From contig DUUM01000054.1 in NCBI GenBank assembly GCA_012841565.1, positions 1-9,580 of the forward strand: a stretch of 9,580 nucleotides of DNA, in the 5' to 3' direction. Source of the stretch: Candidatus Epulonipiscium sp. (GTDB lineage: Bacteria > Bacillota_A > Clostridia > Lachnospirales > Cellulosilyticaceae). The notes beneath the pieces were generated by a model that saw nothing but the letters and a program-made list of their open reading frames with translations, did no database searches and had not been told where the DNA came from. Of this stretch, positions 1 to 5,627 are shown piece by piece; within the stretch, counting starts at the first letter, position 1, and the number at the start of each line of letters is the position of its first letter. The translations under genes were made by a program, and so were the position numbers.

Positions 1-62
1 AGTTACTTACGGAAAGAAAAAAACAACTGGCTCAGGAAAGCCAAAAGAATAAGGAGGAATAA
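1..62 (+). CDS. 3' end of an unidentified gene (partial, enters from the left edge)
   Basis: Reading from base 3, the + strand stays open for 19 codons to a TAA at 60-62 and encodes LLTERKKQLAQESQKNKEE, a highly charged, probably helical C-terminus. It is too short to assign to a family. Two things argue that it is real. It ends one base before an ATG (64) that has an AAGGAGG Shine-Dalgarno sequence lying inside its last codons. That layout is the usual one for two translationally coupled genes. The composition (Lys/Glu/Gln rich) also resembles a genuine C-terminal tail rather than random sequence. The rest of the gene lies outside the window. Confidence 0.45.
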   Translation, partial: LLTERKKQLAQESQKNKEE

Positions 63-63
63 C

Positions 64-267
64 ATGTTTTTTTCTTTTTCCTCATTACTATCTGTTATTG
101 TTTTATCTAGTTTGCTTATTGTTATTAGCTTGGCAGAGGACAGTACCCTCTGCCAAAAGGGTCTGACCCCAAACCACTCCCAATACTCTACACAATTACC
201 TATACCTTCCTCACAACAAAGTTCAACCACATTTCCTCCCCACGCCCCTCTCTTACATCTCTTGTAA
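64..267 (+). CDS. small membrane protein start, probably truncated by a REP-like element
   Basis: An ATG at 64 follows a strong AAGGAGG (51-57) at good spacing and starts one base after the upstream stop. Residues 2-24 form one continuous hydrophobic segment (FSSLLSVIVLSSLLIVISLA), so the product would be membrane-inserted or exported. From about residue 25 the frame runs through the hairpin element at 130-170 and then antisense through the 3' end of the methyltransferase gene, giving a Ser/Pro/His-rich tail that looks non-native. The translation start is well supported. The full 67-aa product is probably an accident of the original gene being cut. The family is not recognised. Confidence 0.35.
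   Translation: MFFSFSSLLSVIVLSSLLIVISLAEDSTLCQKGLTPNHSQYSTQLPIPSSQQSSTTFPPHAPLLHLL
130..170. repeat. REP-like double palindrome
   Basis: A perfect 10-bp inverted repeat, TTGGCAGAGG (130-139) and CCTCTGCCAA (147-156), has a 7-base loop. Immediately after it comes a second palindrome, GGGTC-T-GACCC (159-169). The GC content is far above that of the surroundings. A GC-rich hairpin with a short conserved G/C tail resembles the repetitive extragenic palindromes mobilised by RAYT (Y1_Tnp, REP-associated tyrosine transposase) proteins in clostridia. That link is recollection and is not tested here, since only one copy is present. It lies 30 bp beyond the methyltransferase stop, so it may also act as a transcript end or stabiliser for that - strand operon. 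There is no clear T-run. Confidence 0.5.
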
Positions 268-781
268 TCTCCACTTCAACCAATTCTAGCTCTACAAAAT
301 TCCCTAATAAGGTTTGCAGTTTCTCCTTCGTTAAATCAGTAAAATATCTTCCATTTCTCTCTCCCTCAAATTCCCCCTGTTTAAAAGACCCATAGAAATA
401 TCCTCCCGTCTTTAGTGCTGCAGCAACTTTACTGAGTATGTTACTTAACTCTACCAAGGGAACATGTAGAAGGGAAGCACAGGCCCATACAGCATCATAT
501 GTATTGCTTTCCCTTAGGTCTTGGAATCTTCTACAGATAACGGCTTGGCCGATGTACTTGCTCGCAATTTTGCATAGCTCATTTGATCCATCCATAGCCG
601 TTACCTGATACCCTTGCTGGATAAACGCCTTACTATCCCTTCCAGAGCCACAGCCTAAATCTAAAATACGGGCATTGGGTTTTAGATACTTAAGGAGCAT
701 GTTTCGGCGCTCTTGAAATTCAGCAGATATGGTTTCTTTGCTGTAGTCTATGGCGTTTCTATTATAATAATCTAAAGTCAT
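200..781 (-). CDS. class I SAM-dependent methyltransferase (small-molecule type)
   Basis: This is a 193-aa protein. Motif I is ILDLGCGSGRDS at residues 39-50, the glycine-rich S-adenosylmethionine loop. The acidic residue after strand 2 is Asp64 in TAMDGS. A YDAVWACASLLHVP block (95-108) follows, as in the Methyltransf_11/25 and TehB-like families. No DNA-methyltransferase catalytic motif (DPPY, NPPY or PCQ) is visible, so a small molecule or protein is a likelier substrate than DNA. The substrate is unknown. The ATG at 781 has GGAAAGAGGTG just upstream. It starts 18 bp after the stop of the HNH gene on the same strand, so the two are almost certainly cotranscribed. The same order is kept in the degraded copy at 6599-7361, which supports a functional link. 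A REP-like hairpin lies downstream. Confidence 0.9.
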   Translation of the reverse strand: MTLDYYNRNAIDYSKETISAEFQERRNMLLKYLKPNARILDLGCGSGRDSKAFIQQGYQVTAMDGSNELCKIASKYIGQAVICRRFQDLRESNTYDAVWACASLLHVPLVELSNILSKVAAALKTGGYFYGSFKQGEFEGERNGRYFTDLTKEKLQTLLGNFVELELVEVEITRDVREGRGEEMWLNFVVRKV

Positions 782-799
782 GAGACACCTCTTTCCTAG

Positions 800-1987
800 T
801 TAATGTTTGAGGGTATGAATTTCGCCCCGTGAAATTTTATTTGTAACTGATGGGGTATTGACCCCATTATCTGCTGCATCTTCATGCCATAAACCATAGC
901 CTTGGTTGTAAGCAATTTGAAAAAGCGGTTTTATTGTAGCTTTGATAGAATCGACAAAATATCCTTTTTGTATATCGCTATGTAGCAGAGCATTAATATC
1001 CATATTTTTATTAATGGTTAGGTAATCTTCCAACTGTTTTTTCAGTTTTTTATTCTTTCTGGCTACCTTAAACGCATTATACTGAAGGTCACAAAACTTC
1101 TCCATATAGTGTTCTAAATTAGGTAGCCTATTACTTTTAGAACTGTTTATATTATGAAAGGTGGGCACAAGATTCCATAACTCATCGTGTAGCACAAAGC
1201 TCCAAGGAATAAAATGATCAATGCTAAGTCCCCCGTATTCTTTAAAATTTCGTTCTGTCAGTTCTTTACTCGTATAGATATCATATAGTGGCATTCTGTC
1301 ATTAACCTCATTCCAAAATCTTCTTGCCTTGGCTAGGTTACGTTCCTGTGGTGCAGCTAGTTTAAAGGGTATAGCTGGCACATTGGGATTTCTATTTTGC
1401 AGAAAATAAATTAATTTATAGCTCATCCATCCGTATACAATACTTTGGTTTTTATAAATATAATTAAACCAGTTTTGGTTAATGATAATAGATTTTTCTT
1501 TGTCATTAATTTTATAAAAGACATCATCCCTTGAATGACTAAGCTCTGCAATCTTTTTGTTTCTTCTATGATCTGCTATGCCTTGAAATTCTCCTACGAA
1601 AAAGGGTGCTAATAATCTGTAAGGAACCATATTATATAAATTTCTGATTCCTCTTTCTATCTCTTTATCATTGAGATCTTCTAGAAATTCCAATAATTTA
1701 TTTTCGCTAATATTACTATCTATTTTATATTTTCTATGTATCAGTATGCAAAGGTCGTATAGCATATCAATGGCCCCGAAGTTCAGGTGATATTCTATCA
1801 GGGGATACCAAGCTTCAGCTATCATTCTGCAGACAATTCGCCTGAATGTTATCTCTTTATTTTGGCTGATAATTTCTTTGAAGATTCCTCTAAACCAAAA
1901 TAGTTTGTAGCTTGTAACGATATTTTCTTCTTGCATTCGCTCTAGTAGGTTTACATCTATGGAAGATTCTTGTGGTAGGAATAGCAT
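800..1987 (-). CDS. HNH endonuclease-domain protein
   Basis: This is a 395-aa protein. The C-terminal half holds an HNH (beta-beta-alpha metal) nuclease core: SIDHFIPWSF (255-264) with Asp257-His258, then LWNLVP (270-275) with Asn273, then NINSSKSNRL (279-288) with Asn281 and Lys284. LYDIYTSKEL (234-243) sits where the first knuckle of such domains usually lies, but without cysteines. The N-terminal ~200 residues show no domain I can name. They include TSYKLFWFRGIF (25-36), a type of motif I recall from uncharacterised HNH proteins in Firmicutes and Bacteroidetes. The ATG at 1987 follows GAAGGTG at 5-base spacing. The methyltransferase gene follows after 18 bp. A 41-codon tail of another gene ends 16 bp upstream. 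The likely role is a DNA-cleaving enzyme of an accessory or defence module. The nuclease fold is well supported; the biological role is inferred. Confidence 0.88.
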   Translation of the reverse strand: MLFLPQESSIDVNLLERMQEENIVTSYKLFWFRGIFKEIISQNKEITFRRIVCRMIAEAWYPLIEYHLNFGAIDMLYDLCILIHRKYKIDSNISENKLLEFLEDLNDKEIERGIRNLYNMVPYRLLAPFFVGEFQGIADHRRNKKIAELSHSRDDVFYKINDKEKSIIINQNWFNYIYKNQSIVYGWMSYKLIYFLQNRNPNVPAIPFKLAAPQERNLAKARRFWNEVNDRMPLYDIYTSKELTERNFKEYGGLSIDHFIPWSFVLHDELWNLVPTFHNINSSKSNRLPNLEHYMEKFCDLQYNAFKVARKNKKLKKQLEDYLTINKNMDINALLHSDIQKGYFVDSIKATIKPLFQIAYNQGYGLWHEDAADNGVNTPSVTNKISRGEIHTLKH

Positions 1988-2003
1988 CTTTTCACCTTCT
2001 ATT

Positions 2004-2129
2004 TTATATTTTTAGCATTGTTTTTTCCCCTAGCGGCATTTCTTCTATCTCGAAGAAAGATCTTATTTGTATTGGTGTTCCTGTTCCTTTATGTATAAGC
2101 GCCCATTTATCTAGTTCTTTAACTGCATC
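2004..2129 (-). pseudogene. 3' remnant of a gene upstream of the HNH gene
   Basis: Forty-one codons read open on the - strand and end at TAA (2004-2006), 16 bp before the HNH start. The encoded tail includes DAVKELDKWALIHKG and ends EEMPLGEKTMLKI, which looks like genuine protein sequence (balanced composition, codon use like its neighbours). An in-frame TAG stands directly upstream (2130-2132), and I found no start codon with a ribosome binding site for this frame. It therefore looks like the C-terminus of a gene whose 5' part was deleted. I do not recognise the family. Its position suggests it once was the first gene of the HNH-methyltransferase operon. Confidence 0.45.
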
Positions 2130-2191
2130 CTAGTTGGATATAATGGTCCATGAGTAAGCTTAAATTATCGTTATTGCCCCTAACTCTTATA

Positions 2192-2220
2192 ATTATACTC
2201 TAGTACAATTGTATCATAAA
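2192..2220 (-). promoter_or_regulatory. possible promoter with palindrome upstream of the HNH operon
   Basis: On the - strand a TATAAT (2192-2197) lies about 205 bp before the HNH start, with only a weak match (TTTATG, 2215-2220) at the -35 position, 17 bp away. Between them is a perfect 10-bp palindrome, TACAATTGTA (2204-2213), which could be an operator. A transcript from here would run through the truncated gene tail into the HNH and methyltransferase genes. The evidence is a -10 match plus a palindrome only. Confidence 0.3.
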
Positions 2221-2303
2221 GAGTAGATTATTGTAACTTGTCAGACGAATGAATTTTAGGTTGCTCGAGGTTTAATCGTACGGCCTTGCCCTTAAAAATC
2301 AGC

Positions 2304-2353
2304 AAAAAAAGTCCCGTAGGTGAGCCGATTGGTTCTGCCTATGAAACTTTTTT
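2304..2353. terminator. bidirectional hairpin flanked by A- and T-runs
   Basis: An A-run plus GT (2304-2312) pairs with AC plus a T-run (2346-2353). Inside it TAGGTGAGCC (2317-2326) can pair with GGTTCTGCCTA (2331-2341) around a GATT loop. Several of the inner pairs are G-U on the + strand, so the RNA fold is better when read on +. It lies about 70 bp beyond the end of the first toxin gene and is probably the terminator of that - strand operon. A 19-codon stretch without a start codon (2344-2400, reading ELDQRDKALKDVYLQNKKVS) lies between the toxin stop and the hairpin and cannot be assigned. Confidence 0.45.
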
Positions 2354-2421
2354 ATTTTGCAAATATACATCCTTTAAAGCCTTATCCCTTTGGTCCAGCT
2401 CCTTTTAAATGAGTTTGCTTG

Positions 2422-2733
2422 TTATATTAAATTACGATACTCTCTTCTTCCATCTACAATAGCATATATGATAACGGTCTGATCTTCTGTAATTACCTTA
2501 TAAAACACAAGATGCCTTTCAACAATAATTACCCGATAACCTTGTTTTTTCAAAATGGAATATCTCGGGATACTGCCTGACTGAGGAAAATCTTGCAAAC
2601 GATTAATGGCACTTTCAATTTTTCCCAGATATTTCAGTGCAATATCTACATCCCCTGAATCATCTGCAATATAAAATATAATATCACGAAGTTGATCTTC
2701 TGCTTTATCCGTTCGTAAGATTCTATACTTCAT
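2422..2733 (-). CDS. ParE/RelE-superfamily toxin
   Basis: This is a 103-aa protein with the length and pattern of the ParE/RelE (plasmid_stabil) toxins. It has an N-terminal helical region (DKAEDQLRDIIFYIADD), a GKIESAINRLQDFPQSGS turn typical of the family, then the core strands GYRVIIVERHLVFYKV (65-80) and the C-terminal IIYAIVDGRREY (88-99). ParE-like members poison gyrase and RelE-like members cut ribosomal mRNA. The sequence alone does not decide, but the late GRREY resembles ParE-type proteins. I prefer the ATG at 2733, which overlaps the antitoxin stop as TGATG and lies 7 bases after GAGGA. A GTG one codon upstream is the alternative. It is translationally coupled to the antitoxin gene upstream. 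Confidence 0.88.
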   Translation of the reverse strand: MKYRILRTDKAEDQLRDIIFYIADDSGDVDIALKYLGKIESAINRLQDFPQSGSIPRYSILKKQGYRVIIVERHLVFYKVITEDQTVIIYAIVDGRREYRNLI

Positions 2734-3008
2734 CACTTCTTCCTCTCAAGCAAAGAGGCTCGAAGATCATCTAATGAATCTTGCATAGGCGCTACTCTCC
2801 CGTTTTTTACATCTTCATCTGCCTCGGCAAGTGTCCTGAGTAATTCAAGCTCGGATTTCATTTGATAATATTCCTGCAATCCAAGAACGGCTGTATCGCC
2901 CCGGCCATTGACCGTAATAATAACAACCTCTCTTGATTCTTTACACTGCTTGGAAATTTCGTTATAATGGTTTCTTAAATCTGCTGAAGGTCTGATTGTT
3001 AATTCCAC
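2733..3008 (-). CDS. Phd/YefM-family antitoxin
   Basis: This is a 91-aa antitoxin. The N-terminus ELTIRPSADLRNHYNEISKQ and the following strand REVVIITVNGRGDTAVL are the DNA-binding Phd/YefM fold. The C-terminal half (from about residue 47) is charged and ends with VKNGRVAPMQDSLDDLRASL, the toxin-wrapping tail typical of partners of ParE/RelE toxins. The frame is open upstream to an ATG at 3044, but the GTG at 3008 is preceded by AGGAAGAGGTG at ideal spacing and gives the usual family N-terminus, so I choose it. It should neutralise the toxin encoded by the overlapping downstream gene and repress the promoter at 3045-3073. Confidence 0.88.
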   Translation of the reverse strand: MELTIRPSADLRNHYNEISKQCKESREVVIITVNGRGDTAVLGLQEYYQMKSELELLRTLAEADEDVKNGRVAPMQDSLDDLRASLLERKK

Positions 3009-3044
3009 AGTATCACCTCTTCCTAATATAGTTATCATAGTCAT

Positions 3045-3073
3045 ATTCTATCATATAAATACTATGGACTCAA
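3045..3073 (-). promoter_or_regulatory. sigma-A promoter of the first toxin-antitoxin operon
   Basis: On the - strand TTGAGT (3068-3073) and TAGAAT (3045-3050) are separated by exactly 17 bp, placing the start of transcription about 30 bp before the antitoxin GTG. Just downstream are repeated ATATGA/ATGATA motifs (about 3030-3056) that could serve as operator half-sites for autorepression by the antitoxin. Operator assignment is inference. Confidence 0.6.
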
Positions 3074-3272
3074 CTGGCATAATGAATAAATATATCCCTT
3101 TGGCTTGTTCTGCGCCTTCCTTCTTAACATCTTCTCTAAGCATTTCACCAAGTTTCGTCGTTTTTATCGCCTCATTAAAAGAAGTGATATGCTCCCTGAT
3201 GGTAGATAGTTTAAATAATAAAAACTGTTTATTATTTAGATAAGATAGACTAATTAGAAATAGTAAAGTAAT
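3051..3272 (-). pseudogene. possible decayed coding remnant upstream of the first toxin-antitoxin operon
   Basis: A 73-codon frame on the - strand is open between two stops with no start codon near its upper end. Its lower two thirds read like a protein (for example IREHITSFNEAIKTTKLGEM, then LREDVKKEGAEQAKG), a charged helical stretch. The upper part runs through the AT-rich hairpin at 3212-3238 and the antisense of the repA remnant. The lower end overlaps the toxin-antitoxin promoter. I do not recognise a family; it may be chance. Confidence 0.2.
3212..3238. repeat. AT-only perfect inverted repeat
   Basis: TAAATAATAAA (3212-3222) and TTTATTATTTA (3228-3238) form a perfect 11-bp inverted repeat around a 5-base loop, AACTG. 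With only A-T pairs it would be a weak terminator. It is more plausibly a protein-binding or strand-opening site, or the scar of a lost element beside the repA remnant. Confidence 0.4.
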
Positions 3273-3333
3273 CTAACCAAATGTAATGAAATCTATCTTT
3301 ATGGTTTAGATGGGTCGTTAATCATTTAATACT
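3273..3333 (+). pseudogene. 3' remnant of a second repA-like gene
   Basis: This 61-bp + strand segment aligns without gaps to 5270-5330, the end of the intact repA gene. In frame from 3276 it reads TKCNEIYLYGLDGSLII and stops at TAA (3327-3329), against TKCNEIYLRGLDESFIV in the intact copy. Upstream similarity fades quickly. It shows that a second RepA_N gene once ended here, just 17 bp from the stop of the AlbA_2 gene on the other strand. Confidence 0.75.
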
Positions 3334-3345
3334 GGATTGGTTCTT

Positions 3346-4638
3346 TTATTTTAGCTTATAATATGTGTTTTTCCCACTGCCCAATCTTTCAATAACTGAT
3401 TTGTCAAGCAAGCTTCTTAGAAGCTTTACTGCCATGGGCTGTGAAATGGATAATGCTTTTTCAATATCTTTTCTTTTAAGGATATCTTTTGTAATAAACT
3501 CATCTAAAACTTGTTGTTCTGATTGAGTAATTATTTTTTCTCTAGAAACCTGTCTAGTAAGCAACGTATTGGGAAGTGTAATTTTAAAGGCATTATCTGT
3601 AATTTCTATTTTTGGTGAAACCGTATAGGATTCATAACTCTCAATTATCTTGGCTATTCCCGTCCCATAGGCCTCTATTAATTTTAACCTATAAAAAATA
3701 TTTGCAAGGTTTTTATTTCTTAATATTGAAACACCTAACAATATATCGTCTTTCGATATACCCTTTATCAACCCACCAACTGTAACAATTTCAATTCGAT
3801 TATCGAATATACTAACTAAAGTACTACCACTAAAGGAATATTCCCGGTGAACAATTGAATTTAAGAGCGCTTCTCGTATAGCAACTTGTGGATATTCACG
3901 TATATCTACCCGTGTTAGACCTTCAAACTCTGCCCTTGTCCTATTATACCTATCAATCAAAGCATAACCTTCCCTGAGCTGTTTAAGCAAGGAACCTGAG
4001 AATTCATAACGATCTTTAAAAACCCCCTTTGTTGTTCCTTCAAAAACTGCTAACTTAACTGTGTGGATACATTGTTCCGAAATTAATAGCCCCAAATTAC
4101 TATACAAATCATCCTCACCAATAATTTTAAGTGTTTTCATCTGAGCATCTTCTAACTTAATATTAGCCTCTTTAAATTCTTTATACATCGTATCAAAGGT
4201 AAGTTCTTGATTCAAAGAACGAAGCTCCTCATAGTTTTCCCCGTCAGTCTCTTTGATCATTTTTAAGATAGCTGTTTCTGTCGCTGGCACTGAGGATGCC
4301 CCTTGCCTTACATATACACCTTCTGGCCTAATTCCTTTGCCAGCTAAATAATAAGGACTAGCCGTTCCTTTTTGAACAGTTAAAACAACAACTGCCTTTT
4401 CTTCTATAATCTTTGTTTCACAAGTTGTAAAAAGTGTAATATCTGGTTTTATAGAGTCTCTGATAGCATTAGTCACTTTTAATATGATCGTATCAGACTC
4501 TCCAACACCTCTCACACTACCATCGTCATCTATACCAATATACAGCACACCACCATTGGTATTTGCAAAGGCAATAACCGTTTTTTTAATATCATCAACA
4601 TATTCTCGCTTATATTCAATATTTAAACCTTCTGTCAC
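3346..4638 (-). CDS. AlbA_2 (Schlafen-like) DNA-binding protein with C-terminal winged helix
   Basis: This is a 430-aa protein. The AlbA_2 domain occupies about residues 5-120, with NIEYKRE at 6-12, then the hallmark AFANTNGGVLYIGIDDDGSV (23-42) and EGVYVRQGASSVPAT (106-120). About 245-335 is the region usually annotated as an ATPase-like or RecG-like C-terminal domain (HATPase_c_4), with VAIREALLNSIVHREYS (252-268) and LIEAYGTGI (320-328). Residues about 375-430 form a winged helix-turn-helix. Such proteins are often mislabelled RecG-like helicases; they are mostly thought to be transcriptional regulators or accessory factors, and no helicase motifs are seen. The start is GTG at 4638, after GGAGTGAT at about 9 bases. 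The promoter carries an unusual repeat array (4651-4710), so autoregulation is likely. The gene is divergent from repA. Confidence 0.85.
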   Translation of the reverse strand: MTEGLNIEYKREYVDDIKKTVIAFANTNGGVLYIGIDDDGSVRGVGESDTIILKVTNAIRDSIKPDITLFTTCETKIIEEKAVVVLTVQKGTASPYYLAGKGIRPEGVYVRQGASSVPATETAILKMIKETDGENYEELRSLNQELTFDTMYKEFKEANIKLEDAQMKTLKIIGEDDLYSNLGLLISEQCIHTVKLAVFEGTTKGVFKDRYEFSGSLLKQLREGYALIDRYNRTRAEFEGLTRVDIREYPQVAIREALLNSIVHREYSFSGSTLVSIFDNRIEIVTVGGLIKGISKDDILLGVSILRNKNLANIFYRLKLIEAYGTGIAKIIESYESYTVSPKIEITDNAFKITLPNTLLTRQVSREKIITQSEQQVLDEFITKDILKRKDIEKALSISQPMAVKLLRSLLDKSVIERLGSGKNTYYKLK

Positions 4639-4650
4639 AACCTATCACTC

Positions 4651-4694
4651 CATTCTAATACCGTTCTAATACTATTCTAATACCATTCTAATAC
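4651..4694. repeat. four 11-bp tandem repeats in the AlbA_2 promoter
   Basis: Four consecutive 11-bp units lie at 4651-4661, 4662-4672, 4673-4683 and 4684-4694. Each ends TTCTAATAC and they differ only in the first two bases (CA, CG, TA, CA). The 11-bp period is about one helical turn, so every unit faces the same side of DNA, as expected of an array for cooperative protein binding. The third unit contains the -10 hexamer of the AlbA_2 gene promoter. Repeat slippage could also change promoter spacing. Confidence 0.85.
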
Positions 4695-4702
4695 TATGTC
4701 AA
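4674..4702 (-). promoter_or_regulatory. sigma-A promoter of the AlbA_2 gene
   Basis: On the - strand a perfect TTGACA (4697-4702) and TAGAAT (4674-4679) are 17 bp apart. The transcript would start about 30 bp before the GTG start codon at 4638. The -10 lies inside the 11-bp tandem repeats and the -35 lies in the centre of an inverted repeat, so binding at either would block RNA polymerase. Confidence 0.7.
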
Positions 4703-4710
4703 ATAGTATT
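4690..4710. promoter_or_regulatory. inverted-repeat operator candidate over the -35
   Basis: AATACTAT (4690-4697) and ATAGTATT (4703-4710) are perfect 8-bp inverted arms around a 5-base spacer. The -35 hexamer sits across the centre. The left arm reuses the end of the fourth 11-bp repeat. This is the classic position and size for a dimeric repressor site. The binder is unknown; the encoded winged helix protein is the obvious candidate. Confidence 0.55.
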
Positions 4711-4867
4711 TATCTGAAGCACTTTCCTCCTTATTGAGTATTGGGGATAAAAGAGCCGCTCAAATGGTCTTTTGTGTTCGAGTAGCATAGGGAATCATTA
4801 TTACCCCCATTTTTTAAAAAAGAAATTTAATTACTTTTAAGATCTAAAGACTAAGGGGGGCATTTCC

Positions 4868-5326
4868 ATGAGTGAGTTAGTAAAGAGGGATTATGTGAAT
4901 CGGATGCAGTTTTTTCAGATGCCAAAGGCTTTTTTTAAGGATCCGAAGTATGTGGGGATGAAGTGTGAGTCTAAGATGGCTTATATGCTTATGCTTGACC
5001 TTCTTTCTCTATCGATTAAAAACAATTGGGTGAATCAGCGGGGCGAGGTGTTTGTGAAGCTTTCTAGGGGTAAACTGATGGATTTGCTTAATATCGGTGG
5101 GAGCCATGATGTAACAATTGATGCGCCGCCTAACATGATTTCTGACATAAAAACCGATGTCCCCTCTAAGGTAATCCCTTGTTTAAAGCGCCCTTCTGAA
5201 AATAAAACGCCTGTTCGGGTTATGAAGGCGCTTGTGGATCATGAGTTAATTGTTTGTAAAAGGGTGGGACTAACCAAATGTAATGAAATCTACCTTCGTG
5301 GTTTGGATGAGTCGTTTATAGTTTAG
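4868..5326 (+). CDS. repA: RepA_N-type replication initiator homologue with an internal extra segment
   Basis: This is a 152-aa protein. Residues 14-64 (starting QFFQMPKAFFKDPKY and including LSLSIKNNWVNQRGEVFVKL) match the N-terminal winged-helix domain of Firmicute plasmid initiators (RepA_N). The domain resumes at 116-145 with VRVMKALVDHELI and GLTKCNEIYLRGLD. Between LMDLLNIGG and VRVMKAL lie about 35 residues (79-115, rich in Pro, Asp and Lys) where homologues I know have only a few, so the helix-turn-helix is interrupted in frame. Full plasmid initiators also carry a further C-terminal domain that is absent here. The ATG at 4868 follows AAGGGGGG at 7 bases. No clear promoter is seen; a weak TTGTGT/CATTAT pair lies near 4770-4800. 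It may be a relic or regulatory paralogue rather than an active initiator. A second, degraded end copy is at 3273-3333. Confidence 0.72.
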   Translation: MSELVKRDYVNRMQFFQMPKAFFKDPKYVGMKCESKMAYMLMLDLLSLSIKNNWVNQRGEVFVKLSRGKLMDLLNIGGSHDVTIDAPPNMISDIKTDVPSKVIPCLKRPSENKTPVRVMKALVDHELIVCKRVGLTKCNEIYLRGLDESFIV

Positions 5327-5407
5327 TACTTTAGTGCAAAGGTATATAACATTGCTTGAACATCTTGCTGCTTATCTATCGGATAATCTTTAGATATCTT
5401 TAATACC

Positions 5408-5539
5408 CTAACTACCTTGTCTTCTTTTTCTATACTGGCTCTTCAAGAATAACATTTTCTTCTTAACATAAAAAAATATCTTTATAATCATTAGCATTGA
5501 AAAACCAATTAAAGATATTCCCCCCTGCCATAAACACAC
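5408..5539 (-). CDS. possible 43-aa single-span membrane peptide
   Basis: From a GTG at 5539 the - strand is open for 43 codons. It would encode a hydrophobic stretch (about residues 7-24, GGISLIGFSMLMIIKIFFYV) followed by a strongly basic tail (VKKK and YRKRRQGS). One membrane span plus a positive tail is the general shape of small toxic or regulatory membrane peptides. Against it, no good ribosome binding site precedes the GTG, and the ATG codons at residues 15 and 17 would leave too short a span. The 5' neighbourhood also contains AAAGGGGTG followed by an ATG (5531) in another frame that encodes only 24 residues. Confidence 0.2.
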   Translation of the reverse strand: MCLWQGGISLIGFSMLMIIKIFFYVKKKMLFLKSQYRKRRQGS

Positions 5540-5627
5540 CCCTTTATAGGATACTATACCACTAATATTCTGTTTATTCTATCAAAACAATCCTTAATAT
5601 TGTCACTTAATCTCTGACTACAATTAT

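Noticed and set aside
3..230. A 75-codon - strand frame with a hydrophobic C-terminus
   Set aside because: It is antisense to the better-supported + strand starts, crosses the REP-like hairpin and overlaps the methyltransferase 3' end. No ribosome binding site.
200..781. The methyltransferase as the modification half of a restriction-modification system
   Set aside because: It has the SAM loop but none of the DNA-methyltransferase catalytic motifs, and is small with a TehB-like pattern.
2304..2353. Resemblance of TAGGTGAG to the start of an M-box magnesium riboswitch
   Set aside because: Only this short motif fits. The remaining conserved helices are missing and no transporter gene follows on that strand.
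3346..4638. The AlbA_2 protein as a RecG-type helicase
   Set aside because: No Walker A/B or helicase motifs are visible; the RecG label for this family is a common misannotation.
4484..4669. A 61-codon + strand frame inside the AlbA_2 gene start
   Set aside because: It is antisense to the AlbA_2 signature and its promoter, and has no ribosome binding site.
4651..4694. Short regular repeats as a possible CRISPR array
   Set aside because: The units are only 11 bp and contiguous, with no spacers and no cas genes; a promoter repeat array explains them.
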